A DNA stretch of 64,000 bases. Source: Pararhizobium gei (GTDB lineage: Bacteria > Pseudomonadota > Alphaproteobacteria > Rhizobiales > Rhizobiaceae). Every line of letters begins with the position of its first letter. Positions within the stretch are counted from its first letter, which is position 1. The translations under genes were made by a program, and so were the position numbers. Below are positions 43,063 through 50,753 of the stretch, in pieces. The stretch spans positions 62,001-126,000 of the forward strand of contig NZ_CP119410.1 of NCBI RefSeq assembly GCF_029223885.1, given 5' to 3'. The notes under the pieces are model-generated. The model was not told the origin of the DNA and did no database searches. It was given only the letters and a program-made list of their open reading frames with translations.

Positions 43063-43530
43063 TCATTCGATCGCGTCCAGTGACGTTTCCACCTCGATCT
43101 TGGGATCTGACAGGAAGAGTGCGGTCGAAAGCCCAGATGTCGTTGGGCCGATGGTCGGCACCCTCGGCAGCTTGAGAAGCTTGCTTTTCAGATCATATGC
43201 CGCCTTGATCTTCGGGCCATAAACGGCGCCATCGCCGTTGTAGATTTTTCCGAAGTTGGTCCAGTCCTGGGTTTGCATGTCATTAATGAGCTTCTTGTCT
43301 CGGCAGAAGTCAGCGAACCCCAGGACATGCCAACGTTCGTCGGCTGAGAAAGCATTGGCCAATTCTGTTGCCGATGAATAGCCGAGCGCCGCATGGTTGA
43401 AGCCCATGATTTGGGGGCCTCCCCAGCTTGATGAAAGACATGCAGCCTCGGTACCGCCCAGTTCCTTGGCGAGGCCGAAGGCCTAGTATTCGACGGTCTG
43501 GCTGTCAACATGCGACGTCTTGAATGGTCC
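43063..43530 (-). pseudogene. N-acetylmuramidase-type lysozyme relic
   Basis: On the minus strand, AFGLAKELGGTEAACLSS, SSWGGPQIMGFNHAALGYSS and DWTNFGKIYNGDGAVYGPK match the C-terminal part of the N-acetylmuramidase (DUF3380-type) domain. An in-frame TAG at 43485-43483 (after SQTVEY) interrupts it and the N-terminal part with the catalytic Glu is missing. It is another wall hydrolase of the locus, now dead. Confidence 0.7.
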
Positions 43531-43554
43531 CGTCGTACCCACACGATATTCGTG

Positions 43555-44274
43555 GCCCTTATGCCGCTGCTCCCCATCGCACCGACATAGAAAGCATTGC
43601 CTGCAAGCGCAGGTGACAGCAATTCCTCTCCCAATCATGATCATGGAAGGCAAAGACCGCAGTTGATCGATCGCCCCATTGGATGGTCGGCGCCTGGTGG
43701 GGGCTGTGCAGCAGATAGAACCCAGCACCAGCCATTTCGCCATGGTGCAATGTGAATTCGTCGTTCGAGTGGAGTTCTACCTCGAAGGAGGCAACGGCAG
43801 CCATCCTGCAGAGCGCCACCGCGGCCGGACCCGTACCCATCATCACCAGCCGGCGCCGTGTTTGATAGGTCATCGCCATACTATCGAAATGTGCCCGAGG
43901 GCCCGATTTCATTCTGCGTTTCACGCGTCGGCGCGCAGAGATCGCAGTGTCGATCCGACGAAGTTCACTCTCCGGCACGTCGACCTCGAAAACGAGCTCG
44001 ATAGCGCTTCCGCAGGGGAGCTGGATGTCAACGTATGGAGAGCCGACGCCATATCGCACGCGACGACCTCGCCGACGCGTATCGCATCCAGGGCCTCCGC
44101 CACGACGGCGCGTTCGATGCAGCCGCCGGACAGGTAGCCGACCTATTCGCCGCTTTCGGAAACGGCCATCTGTGCGCCAAGCGGCCTTGGAGAATTTCCT
44201 TCGATCAGAACCAGTGTTACCAACGCGACCCGATGTTTGGCAGCAAGCGTATCGAGCATGAAGTCGTTCCACAT
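43555..44274 (-). pseudogene. XdhC-family protein, broken by a stop and two frameshifts
   Basis: Starting at ATG 44274 the minus strand reads MWNDFMLDTLAAKHRVALV, then IEGNSPRPLGAQMA, a TAG at 44145, and GYLSGGCIERAVVAEALDAI, the typical XdhC N-terminal domain. A frameshift near 44065 leads to YVDIQLPCGSAIELVFEVD and LVMMGTGPAAVALCRMAA, the Rossmann C-terminal domain. A second shift near 43640 leads to ALAGNAFYVGAMGSSG. XdhC proteins insert the sulfurated molybdenum cofactor into xanthine dehydrogenase; no such enzyme is encoded here. Confidence 0.75.
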
Positions 44275-44589
44275 AGTCGTCAAACTTGTCCCGTATTCCG
44301 TCAGACTTCATCATGACGCTGGCCTCCCGCCGCTCGACATTTTCCATCGCCGAACCGATAGCGAACGGGGCTTCCTGACGCCACTATGTCTCGCTCGATC
44401 GATGGATCCGTCCGACATCACAGCGCCTGCCGCGCGGATCTCAATCGGAAATGCCCGGCAAACGTTCCGGCCGCACCTATATTTGACAAGCAATCAGCAA
44501 TTTATCGCGGAGGAACAGTTGATTCGTCCGGGTAGTGCAGTGCAGCAAGGCATAGGGCCGAGCGTCATTCGGATGAACGGCGGCTCGGC

Positions 44590-45130
44590 CGCCGGCCACC
44601 GAAGCCGAATGCGACGAGCGACCCCAACATGAGCGCGATGCCTAGTAGCCCCGATTGCGTCGGATGTTCACCGATCGTGATGCCGATCAGGACACCCCCA
44701 GCGATCTGAACGAAGTCGGTGAGCGTCACCAGCGAGGCCTCGCCATGCTTGAGGCATTGGTCCAGGCAAGCGTCCCTATGGCCGAGAGCAAGCCGGTCAC
44801 GAACAGCATCAGTGCCTCAGTGGTCGAGGGCCATGTCCAAACAAGGGCCGCCGGTGGAAAGCTGAAGACCGCTATGATCAGGGTCGTCCAGGGCACAATC
44901 GTATAGGGATCTTCTGTTCGGGCCGTGCTGCGCTCGATGCAGGCCGCTGCACCCCAGCAGGCGGAGGCGGCGAGTATGTGCGCCACAATACAAGGCGCAC
45001 GCGAGCGGACGCCGATAATCTCAAGCGGCTTCACGCGTTGCATCGGGGTGAGGGCCCCCAACGTGAGGCGCATGATCGAGCGCCAAGTTTTACCGCCCGC
45101 CGGCGATCTTCCACGCAACTGGATCATCAC
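44590..45130 (-). pseudogene. DMT/EamA-type transporter fragment, frameshifted
   Basis: The minus strand shows hydrophobic segments typical of the drug/metabolite transporter superfamily: APCIVAHILAASACWGAAA, TTEALMLFVTGLLSAIGTLA. After a frameshift near 44745 come KHGEASLVTLTDFVQIAGG and LLGIALMLGSLVAFGFG. Only part of the ten-helix protein remains, and the N-terminus is missing. It lies beside the XdhC relic in a stretch of decayed genes. Confidence 0.65.
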
Positions 45131-45321
45131 TTTAAGCGATCTCCGGCACCTTCGGTCCCTGGCATCAACTTCTCTCGTGTCGTCAGCCCTCTGACTGAGA
45201 GTGCTCCGAAGATGTCACAGCCGCGGCAGTTGACGGCGTGCGAGAAATACTCTCAGATACCCGCGAAAATTGTTCTCTGGCCGGAGCGTTTCTGGCCGAT
45301 GCGCGGGGGGCGCAGATTGCA

Positions 45322-46257
45322 ATGAGACGAGTGCTTGCCATAGGACTGAGCCTTCTGTTCCCGGCCTTCGCACTTGCAGGTCCCCCAGAAGCGTGGCGAA
45401 AGCCCGCTGCCGACATGGTCGCCTGGTTCGAAACTTCGGGCGTCGGATATGGTATGGTGACGCCGGATTTCGACTGCCAGGGCCTTTCGGCTGGGGTCCT
45501 GCAATGGAATGTCGGCAAGGGCTCGTTGTGGGACAAGTTGCTCTCCAAAGTGCCCGCCGCGACGTTCGACGCGACAATGCCAACCTACGGTGCAGACTTC
45601 CGGGCCGCATTAGCGAAATCTAAGGCCAAAAGACTGGAATATGTGCGCGGGTTCCAGACATTTGCAAACGAGGAGTCCTGCAACGGCAATGTTCGTAAGG
45701 CCGTATGGTCGACCGAAGGCGTGGCGTTTGCAAAGGAGGTGTCGACCCTCCTCAAGAGCGCGCCTGTCGTGGCCCTTCAACAGACTGCGCTCAACAACAA
45801 GCTCGATGGTGGATGGCAGTATGCGACATGGTGGGCTGAAGCAAAACGCGGCGTCGGGGCAACGCCAACCTATCTTGAATTCGCGACCTTCACGGACACG
45901 CTGAACTTCAATGGCACCTGGAAAGAGCAGGCCAACGCATCGCTCGTGGAGGAATTCCGCAAGGATCGCACCGATGACGATGTGTTCAAGGAAATCCTGG
46001 ACTATCTGGCCGCGGCTCCCGACGACCAGTATCAGCGAACCGAAGCACGCAAGAACGCCACGCTCTGGAAGGGCGAGGGCTTGAACGACGAGAAGATCGA
46101 TCTTCTTGTCTTTGCGTATCTCGTTGCAACCCATCTGACGAAGGACCATGCCAAGCCCTTCAAGCTGAATACGATCTCGCGACGTGGCGCAATCCTGTTC
46201 GAGGGTGGGTGGGTCAATGGCGAGAACGTCAGGTTTAAGTCGCCGCCATCGCACTAA
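45322..46257 (+). CDS. Exported lysozyme-like protein (probable peptidoglycan or chitosan hydrolase)
   Basis: The 311-residue protein starts at ATG 45322 with a signal peptide (MRRVLAIGLSLLFPAFALAG). Early in the mature part, MVAWFETSGVGYG supplies a candidate acid (Glu37), followed by TPDFDCQGLSAGVLQWNVGK with Asp49/Asp51. That is the Glu-x(10-12)-D-x-G-x-S-x-G arrangement of lysozyme-like GH46-type folds. The remainder is helical with an AWW/WYATWW-type aromatic patch. The fold assignment is from pattern only. Next downstream, after 55 bp, is an exported histidine phosphatase. Confidence 0.62.
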   Translation: MRRVLAIGLSLLFPAFALAGPPEAWRKPAADMVAWFETSGVGYGMVTPDFDCQGLSAGVLQWNVGKGSLWDKLLSKVPAATFDATMPTYGADFRAALAKSKAKRLEYVRGFQTFANEESCNGNVRKAVWSTEGVAFAKEVSTLLKSAPVVALQQTALNNKLDGGWQYATWWAEAKRGVGATPTYLEFATFTDTLNFNGTWKEQANASLVEEFRKDRTDDDVFKEILDYLAAAPDDQYQRTEARKNATLWKGEGLNDEKIDLLVFAYLVATHLTKDHAKPFKLNTISRRGAILFEGGWVNGENVRFKSPPSH

Positions 46258-46312
46258 ATGGATGACCATGGCTCGCTCTCGCAAAAGAGCAGGCTTAGAG
46301 GAGAGCTTGGAG

Positions 46313-46870
46313 ATGACACTGACAGCACGCGCGCATACAATCATTCAGGTCTGTGTGACCCTGCTCATGGCGTTGACTTTCACAGTGGGCCTGACGTCGG
46401 TGGGCCGCGCTGACGACGAGCTGACCACTATTTACATCGTCAGGCATGCCGAGAAAGAAAAACTCAAGCGGGGCGAGAAAGACCCACCAGGCCCTGGGCT
46501 CACAGACGCGGGCAGGAAACGGGCGGAAACCTTAGCGGTGATGATGAAAGACGCGGGCGTGAAAGCGATCTACATCAACAACTACCTCAGGACGCAGCAA
46601 ACGGCAGAGCCGACCGCAAGGGAAACCGGCGCGAAAGTCTCTGAGATTAAGGATGCCGCCGAGACCATTAGAGCGATCCGGAAAGAAGACGCAATCCATA
46701 CGTTCCTGATCGTAGGACGGTCCAACACGGTTGACGATCTCGGTAGCGAGCTCGGCGTGACCATCCCGACGCTCAACGAAACACAGTACGATCGAATGTT
46801 CATCGTGCGAATGAGAGGCGACAAGGTCGAATTGGAAACGAGCAGATACGGCGAGAAGTCTCCTGACTAG
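46313..46870 (+). CDS. Exported histidine phosphatase superfamily protein
   Basis: The 185-residue protein has a signal peptide (TIIQVCVTLLMALTFTVGL..RAD) and the branch-1 phosphoglycerate-mutase-like motif IYIVRHAEKE, with the catalytic His, followed by GPGLTDAGRKRAETLA and YLRTQQTAEPTA. A later VGRSNTVDDLG replaces the usual VxHxxxI block, so the second His is not evident and activity is uncertain. It would act in the periplasm or outside. GAGGAGAG..GGAG precedes ATG 46313. Confidence 0.78.
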   Translation: MTLTARAHTIIQVCVTLLMALTFTVGLTSVGRADDELTTIYIVRHAEKEKLKRGEKDPPGPGLTDAGRKRAETLAVMMKDAGVKAIYINNYLRTQQTAEPTARETGAKVSEIKDAAETIRAIRKEDAIHTFLIVGRSNTVDDLGSELGVTIPTLNETQYDRMFIVRMRGDKVELETSRYGEKSPD

Positions 46871-46918
46871 TCAGCCGGATTCCTGTTGAGCACCTGTCGG
46901 GTTTGCATCGTGAGGGAG

Positions 46919-47788
46919 TCAATCCTTTTTGCGCCTCGGCGCGCGACCACGCGCATTCGCCGGCGCTCCTGATTTTGGGTCTGTCGCCTCTGCAAGAAGC
47001 TCTTCGATCGCCGCCTCATTGATGGGCTCCTCGTCACCCTCATCTAGGTGTTCCATCGCAGACATTCCGAGAAAGGCGGCAAAGACATATCCGTCGATCA
47101 GGCCATCTCCTTGAAGGTCGACGCGAGCCCATTCGCCGTCGAGCCCCAGGATCGTGAGCGAGGTGCCCGCTTCAAGCAATCTTGCCCGGTCGAAGGCAAG
47201 GCCCGGTCCCCTTCTCAGCCAAAGCCCATCGCGCGCATTGACGGTCGAGTGAGCCACTGGCGGGGCGCCCGTAGACATTGTCAGCACCGCCGACGCGAGA
47301 AAATCGTGAGCCGGACTGTTCCAGCCCGCGCGGGCGGCCGTCCGCAACCATCCAGGGGCATTGGCCGACAGCCCATCCTTTCCCCACACCAATTGCTGTG
47401 TATCGCTCGCTGTTCGACCAAATCCGACATGAATTGTCTCTGGTCCCATGTAATCGGTTGCGGCGCCGATTCCATTCGAGCCTCTTGCTGCGCAGGCCGT
47501 TATGAAGGGTGCGACTTGACTACCATCGCTGTTGTTGAATTTGAGCCGCGCCCCGTTCTTGATGAGTTGAAGATCCGCCGCTCGGCCATTGTCATGCCGT
47601 GGCGAGCCTTTCCAGCCGCATGGAACGCCCTTTAGGTGAGGCGCGTGGTTGCTGGGCTGACCCCCCGATGTAATGACGATCTTGTCGATTCCCGTGGCTT
47701 GCGCCGCCGAGTCCAAGAGGTCCCGAAGATTGTCGGCAATAGGGCGGCAGCGCGTTGCATTCGACGGTGGTCCGACGATATCGACCAT
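46919..47788 (-). CDS. M15-like D-Ala-D-Ala carboxypeptidase domain with SH3 domain
   Basis: The 289-residue protein has an M15-like zinc motif: GSPRHDNGRAADLQLI (His65, Asp72) and PETIHVGFG (His120). An SH3b-like region follows (about 180-240: VNARDGLWLRRGPGLAF, ILGLDGEWARVDLQGDG) that could bind wall. The C-terminal tail is acidic and then basic (RGRAPRRKKD). There is no signal peptide. It is the fourth M15/Hedgehog-type domain in the locus. It ends the wall-hydrolase cluster; a mobile-element scar follows upstream of its start. Confidence 0.75.
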   Translation of the reverse strand: MVDIVGPPSNATRCRPIADNLRDLLDSAAQATGIDKIVITSGGQPSNHAPHLKGVPCGWKGSPRHDNGRAADLQLIKNGARLKFNNSDGSQVAPFITACAARGSNGIGAATDYMGPETIHVGFGRTASDTQQLVWGKDGLSANAPGWLRTAARAGWNSPAHDFLASAVLTMSTGAPPVAHSTVNARDGLWLRRGPGLAFDRARLLEAGTSLTILGLDGEWARVDLQGDGLIDGYVFAAFLGMSAMEHLDEGDEEPINEAAIEELLAEATDPKSGAPANARGRAPRRKKD

Positions 47789-48012
47789 TGTTTTCCTCCC
47801 GGCTTCGTTATTTTAGCAGAATTGCACCTCTGCCTAGTGCACGCAACTTTAAAGTTTAATGAGGCATGGATTTCATCTTGACTGGCGAACCTGACGCCCG
47901 AAGCATGAATCTATTCCAGCCAGCAAGGCGACTGAACGATGCTTCAACGTTCAAACAAGCAGTGTCACGAAACGGCATCGTCAACTTAACGGATTGTGGA
48001 ATTCGATGTGCG

Positions 48013-48411
48013 ATGACGGGCATGCCACATCGTGACCCGCTCTATCGCCGCCATCGCTTTCCCGCTGAAATCATTGCTCACGCCGTGTGGCTTTATTTCC
48101 GTTTTCCTCTCAGCCTGCGGGTGGTCGAGGACTTGCTGGCTGCCCGTGGGATCATTGTCTCCCATCAGACAATCCGGCAGTGGGCGGAGAAATTCGGCCG
48201 CACCTTCGCCAACGAGATCCGCCGTCGATCATCCGGTCGGCTCGGAGATAAATGGCACCTCGATGAGGCCGCCATTTCGATTCGAGGCAAGAAGCACTGG
48301 CTGTGGCGCGCCGTTGACCAGGACGGTTTCGTCTTGGAGGCGCTGGTGCAAAGCCGCCGCAATGCCAAGGCGGCCAAACGCCTGATGCGCAAGGTCTTGA
48401 AGAGCCAATGA
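48013..48411 (+). pseudogene. Truncated IS6-family transposase
   Basis: The 132-residue frame (MTGMPHRDPLYRRHRFPAEI, LRVVEDLLAARGIIVSHQTI, DKWHLDEAAISIRGKKHWLW) is the N-terminal half of an IS6/IS26-like DDE transposase with the first catalytic Asp in WHLDE. It stops at MRKVLKSQ, where intact proteins continue for another 100 residues with the second Asp and the Glu. No terminal inverted repeats were found. It marks the right edge of the wall-hydrolase/protease locus. Confidence 0.82.
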
Positions 48412-48454
48412 AGCCCGTTTACGGGATCGATGATGCTTTTGGAGGTGCCAATCG

Positions 48455-48755
48455 ATGACGTCAGCCATCCCCGACTTTGTCAGTGAGCTATATCGGTCGG
48501 CCAACGAGGTCTCAAAGCTGTCAACGTTCGAACGCCGGCGCCTGGTCGAGCGCGCCGCAAGCGTGATTGCCGAGCAGCGGATTACAACTTGCGGCGACTG
48601 GCAACGTGGTATCCATCTCCTCAAGCGTAGTCGCAGGCATCGAGGCTATTCTTCCCCAAGTCGACGACATGCCCGATCTGCTCGTCAGCCACATCCTTCT
48701 GGAATGCGCGGATGAAATCCGAAAACTGCATATCCTGAATGCAAAGACCGGGTGA
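48455..48755 (+). pseudogene. Small hypothetical gene, apparently frameshifted
   Basis: ATG 48455 follows GGAGGTG and opens MTSAIPDFVSELYRSANEVS, then FERRRLVERAASVIAEQR. The sensible continuation lies in the next frame (LAATGNVVSISSSVVAGIEA, LVSHILLECADEIRKLHILN). Together they would make a protein of about 100 residues interrupted near 48580. I do not recognise the family. Confidence 0.4.
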
Positions 48756-48857
48756 TGGGGGGCTATGGCAAGGAACAACTGCTGCAGCAGTGGAGATAGG
48801 GACAATCTTTTCGGTTGCAACTTTCTCCGGAGCTCGTAACTATAGCGAGAACTGAAA

Positions 48858-48882
48858 TTCACATAACTCGGAATTATGTGAA
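48858..48882. repeat. 9-bp perfect inverted repeat
   Basis: TTCACATAA (48858-48866) and TTATGTGAA (48874-48882) flank a 7-base centre. It has no GC-rich stem or T-run, so it is a poor terminator; the size suits a recombinase core site or an operator. It lies between two mobile-element remains. The rest of the 340-bp gap up to 49098 shows no gene. Confidence 0.5.
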
Positions 48883-49098
48883 ATTATGATGCCCTAGAAA
48901 GCGTTTGGTCGCATCTATCCACGTCATACACTCATTTTTCAAGCCGTTAGCTATCCTCATTGCGAGGGTCGCCGGTCCAGAGCAAGCGCAGCTCCATTCA
49001 CACCTTGACCGGACGTTTAAAGACTGCAGAGGCTGACCAACACCTGAACACATCTGCGTTGTGATACCTTGGCCTGCCATTGTTATCGGGAGGCCAGT

Positions 49099-49215
49099 AT
49101 GTGCAAAAAAGTGGCTATTTACGCGCGGTATTCAACAGCCCTAGCAATGTTTCCGCTGGCACCCACCTGCGCTGCTTGGATCAACTCGGCTCTAGCGGTG
49201 TATTGGCGTGTCTGA
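49099..49215 (+). pseudogene. Start of a serine recombinase (resolvase/invertase), cut after 13 codons
   Basis: A strong ribosome site (GGGAGG) precedes ATG 49099, and the first 13 residues MCKKVAIYARYST are the opening beta strand of serine recombinases including the catalytic Ser. After that the frame runs on through unrelated sequence to a stop at 49215. The break lies close to 49138. The recombinase body has been lost, leaving the promoter and start to drive downstream DNA. Confidence 0.65.
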
Positions 49216-49245
49216 ATTTATCTCGCCATAAAGGAGAAGCTTTTC

Positions 49246-50136
49246 ATGATACAAGCCGAGGATATCCTCGAATTCGATCCACACGGCCATGGTTTGAGGT
49301 CAGAAGGCAGGATCGACGGCATAACTGTAGTCGTGATCACTAAGAACAAGAACCACACGCACACCAATGACGGCATCTACACGGTCAATGTGCTCGGCGA
49401 GGAACTCCAAAATCGTTTCCGAGAAATCAAGGAAGCCAGAGATGCAGCTCGCATCGCATTCGCCGCACGCGTATCATCGGCGCTAACGGACGATAGTATC
49501 ACTTCGATAATGAGTGCAATCGGGCCTCGCCCCTTCCATACCGGTCACTTCATTGACAGCCTCGCCACTATTCGCCCCGATTTGTGGAGTGCGCTGATCG
49601 CTCGCTACGGAAAAGGTGGGCAAGGTGCAGGCACGCATTTTTCGGCGTTCTCGGCGGTGGCCCACGCGCTGCACCGGGCGGCAATTAGAGGTGTGCTCGA
49701 CAAGCTTGAAGAATATGTCCCCGCGCCGCCAGACTTGAATTGGGGAAGCCCAGTCATTCGGTACTGGACGGGGGCCGGTGGCTTTTCGGATCAGCCCTAT
49801 CCAGATGAACCGTCCCCTGAAGCCAACTATACCGAGGGCGCCATCATTGAGGTCAAAGTCAACCGTTACGAGAGAAATAGGGGCGCCCGCGCCGCCTGTA
49901 TCAGCCACTACGGCACTGTTTGTCAGGGTTGCGACATGGACTTCGGTTCCCGATACGGTGAGCGTGGGAGGGACTTTATGCACGTGCATCACTTGGTTCC
50001 ACTGAAGCAGATCAGGAAGACCTACAAGGTCGACCCGATCGCCGACCTGAAGCCTGTCTGCCCCAATTGCCATTCTATGATACATCGGCGAGAACCGATG
50101 CTTTCCATAGAGGAGTTGCGGGCAATCATCACGTGA
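49246..50136 (+). CDS. HNH endonuclease domain protein
   Basis: The 296-residue protein ends in an HNH nuclease domain (about 205-290): RGARAACISHYGTVCQGCDM, DFMHVHHLVPLKQI, then LKPVCPNCHSMIHR. The zinc Cys pairs and the HH..N..H catalytic elements are present, in the McrA-like arrangement often used to cut foreign DNA. The first 200 residues are unrecognised and probably recognise the target; they contain THFSAFSAVAHALHRAAIRG. AAGGAGAAG precedes the ATG. With no methylase nearby, a stand-alone (possibly modification-dependent) restriction role is plausible. Confidence 0.8.
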   Translation: MIQAEDILEFDPHGHGLRSEGRIDGITVVVITKNKNHTHTNDGIYTVNVLGEELQNRFREIKEARDAARIAFAARVSSALTDDSITSIMSAIGPRPFHTGHFIDSLATIRPDLWSALIARYGKGGQGAGTHFSAFSAVAHALHRAAIRGVLDKLEEYVPAPPDLNWGSPVIRYWTGAGGFSDQPYPDEPSPEANYTEGAIIEVKVNRYERNRGARAACISHYGTVCQGCDMDFGSRYGERGRDFMHVHHLVPLKQIRKTYKVDPIADLKPVCPNCHSMIHRREPMLSIEELRAIIT

Positions 50137-50284
50137 GTGGGCGAGCAGGGTAAACAGGCAGCTATGTGGCTGAGTCAGCTATTAATGAACGATTACAGTA
50201 GGATAGATTTTGTACCTACCAGGCTGCCGGTTCATATCCGTTCAAGGCGTGATGGTCGCATCATGTTCGCGGCCTTCATGAAAT

Positions 50285-50322
50285 GAGACGCAGGTGTCCG
50301 GCTCCCGGACGCCCCGCGTCTC
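50285..50322. terminator. Large hairpin, probable bidirectional terminator
   Basis: GAGACGC (50285-50291) pairs with GCGTCTC (50316-50322), and within it GTCCGG pairs with CCGGAC. It is followed by an AT-rich stretch on both sides, between the HNH gene (+) and the RidA gene end (-). Confidence 0.6.
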
Positions 50323-50337
50323 ATAATAAATTGTACG

Positions 50338-50742
50338 TTATGACAGGGCGACCAGAACCTCTATCTCGACAAGCCATTCTGGCAAGGCGAGCGCTTCGAC
50401 GCCGATCCAGGTGCTCGCGCACACCGGCCAACTTTCGCCGAATATTTCACCGCCTGCCCCAAAGATCGCTGGAACGAGATCTGGAGTGTGCCGGACGACG
50501 TAGATCTTCATCTGCAAGATATCGTCCGGATGCGCCTTTATGGCCGCGAGGGCGTCGAGGACATTGCTGAAGCATTGCCTCGCCTGGGCCGCGTGATCGT
50601 TTCCACCGACGAGTTGACCCGCCCTGTCGACGCCGACTTGGCCCGAGATGGCGGCAAGCCGCGCGCCAGGCGGGGTGACGGCGATCTGTGCAATCAGGTG
50701 CGAGGATGCTTCGGTCAGGGACGAGGGGTTCAGAGTTTCCAT
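50338..50742 (-). CDS. RidA-family protein
   Basis: The 134-residue protein is of the YjgF/YER057c/UK114 (RidA) family, whose classic members hydrolyse reactive enamine/imine intermediates. Visible blocks are PPGARLAAISGQVGVDRAGQ, AQARQCFSNVLDALAAI and CASTWIGVEALALPEWLVEI. The usual RNYPAR-type Arg is replaced (WPVCASTW), so it probably belongs to a RidA subgroup with another substrate. AAGGAGA precedes the ATG. It lies 11 bp after the FAD monooxygenase and is co-transcribed with it. Confidence 0.85.
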   Translation of the reverse strand: METLNPSSLTEASSHLIAQIAVTPPGARLAAISGQVGVDRAGQLVGGNDHAAQARQCFSNVLDALAAIKAHPDDILQMKIYVVRHTPDLVPAIFGAGGEIFGESWPVCASTWIGVEALALPEWLVEIEVLVALS

Positions 50743-50753
50743 TGATGCTCTCC

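Noticed and set aside
18195..47788. The region as a prophage
   Set aside because: Despite many lysin-like enzymes there are no capsid, terminase, portal, tail or phage integrase genes, and gene sizes and spacing differ from a phage.
18195..47788. The region as a T6SS locus
   Set aside because: No sheath, VgrG, PAAR, Hcp or baseplate genes were seen. Effector cargo delivered by a system elsewhere remains possible.
48858..48882. The inverted repeat as a terminator
   Set aside because: The stem is AT-rich and no T-run follows on either strand.
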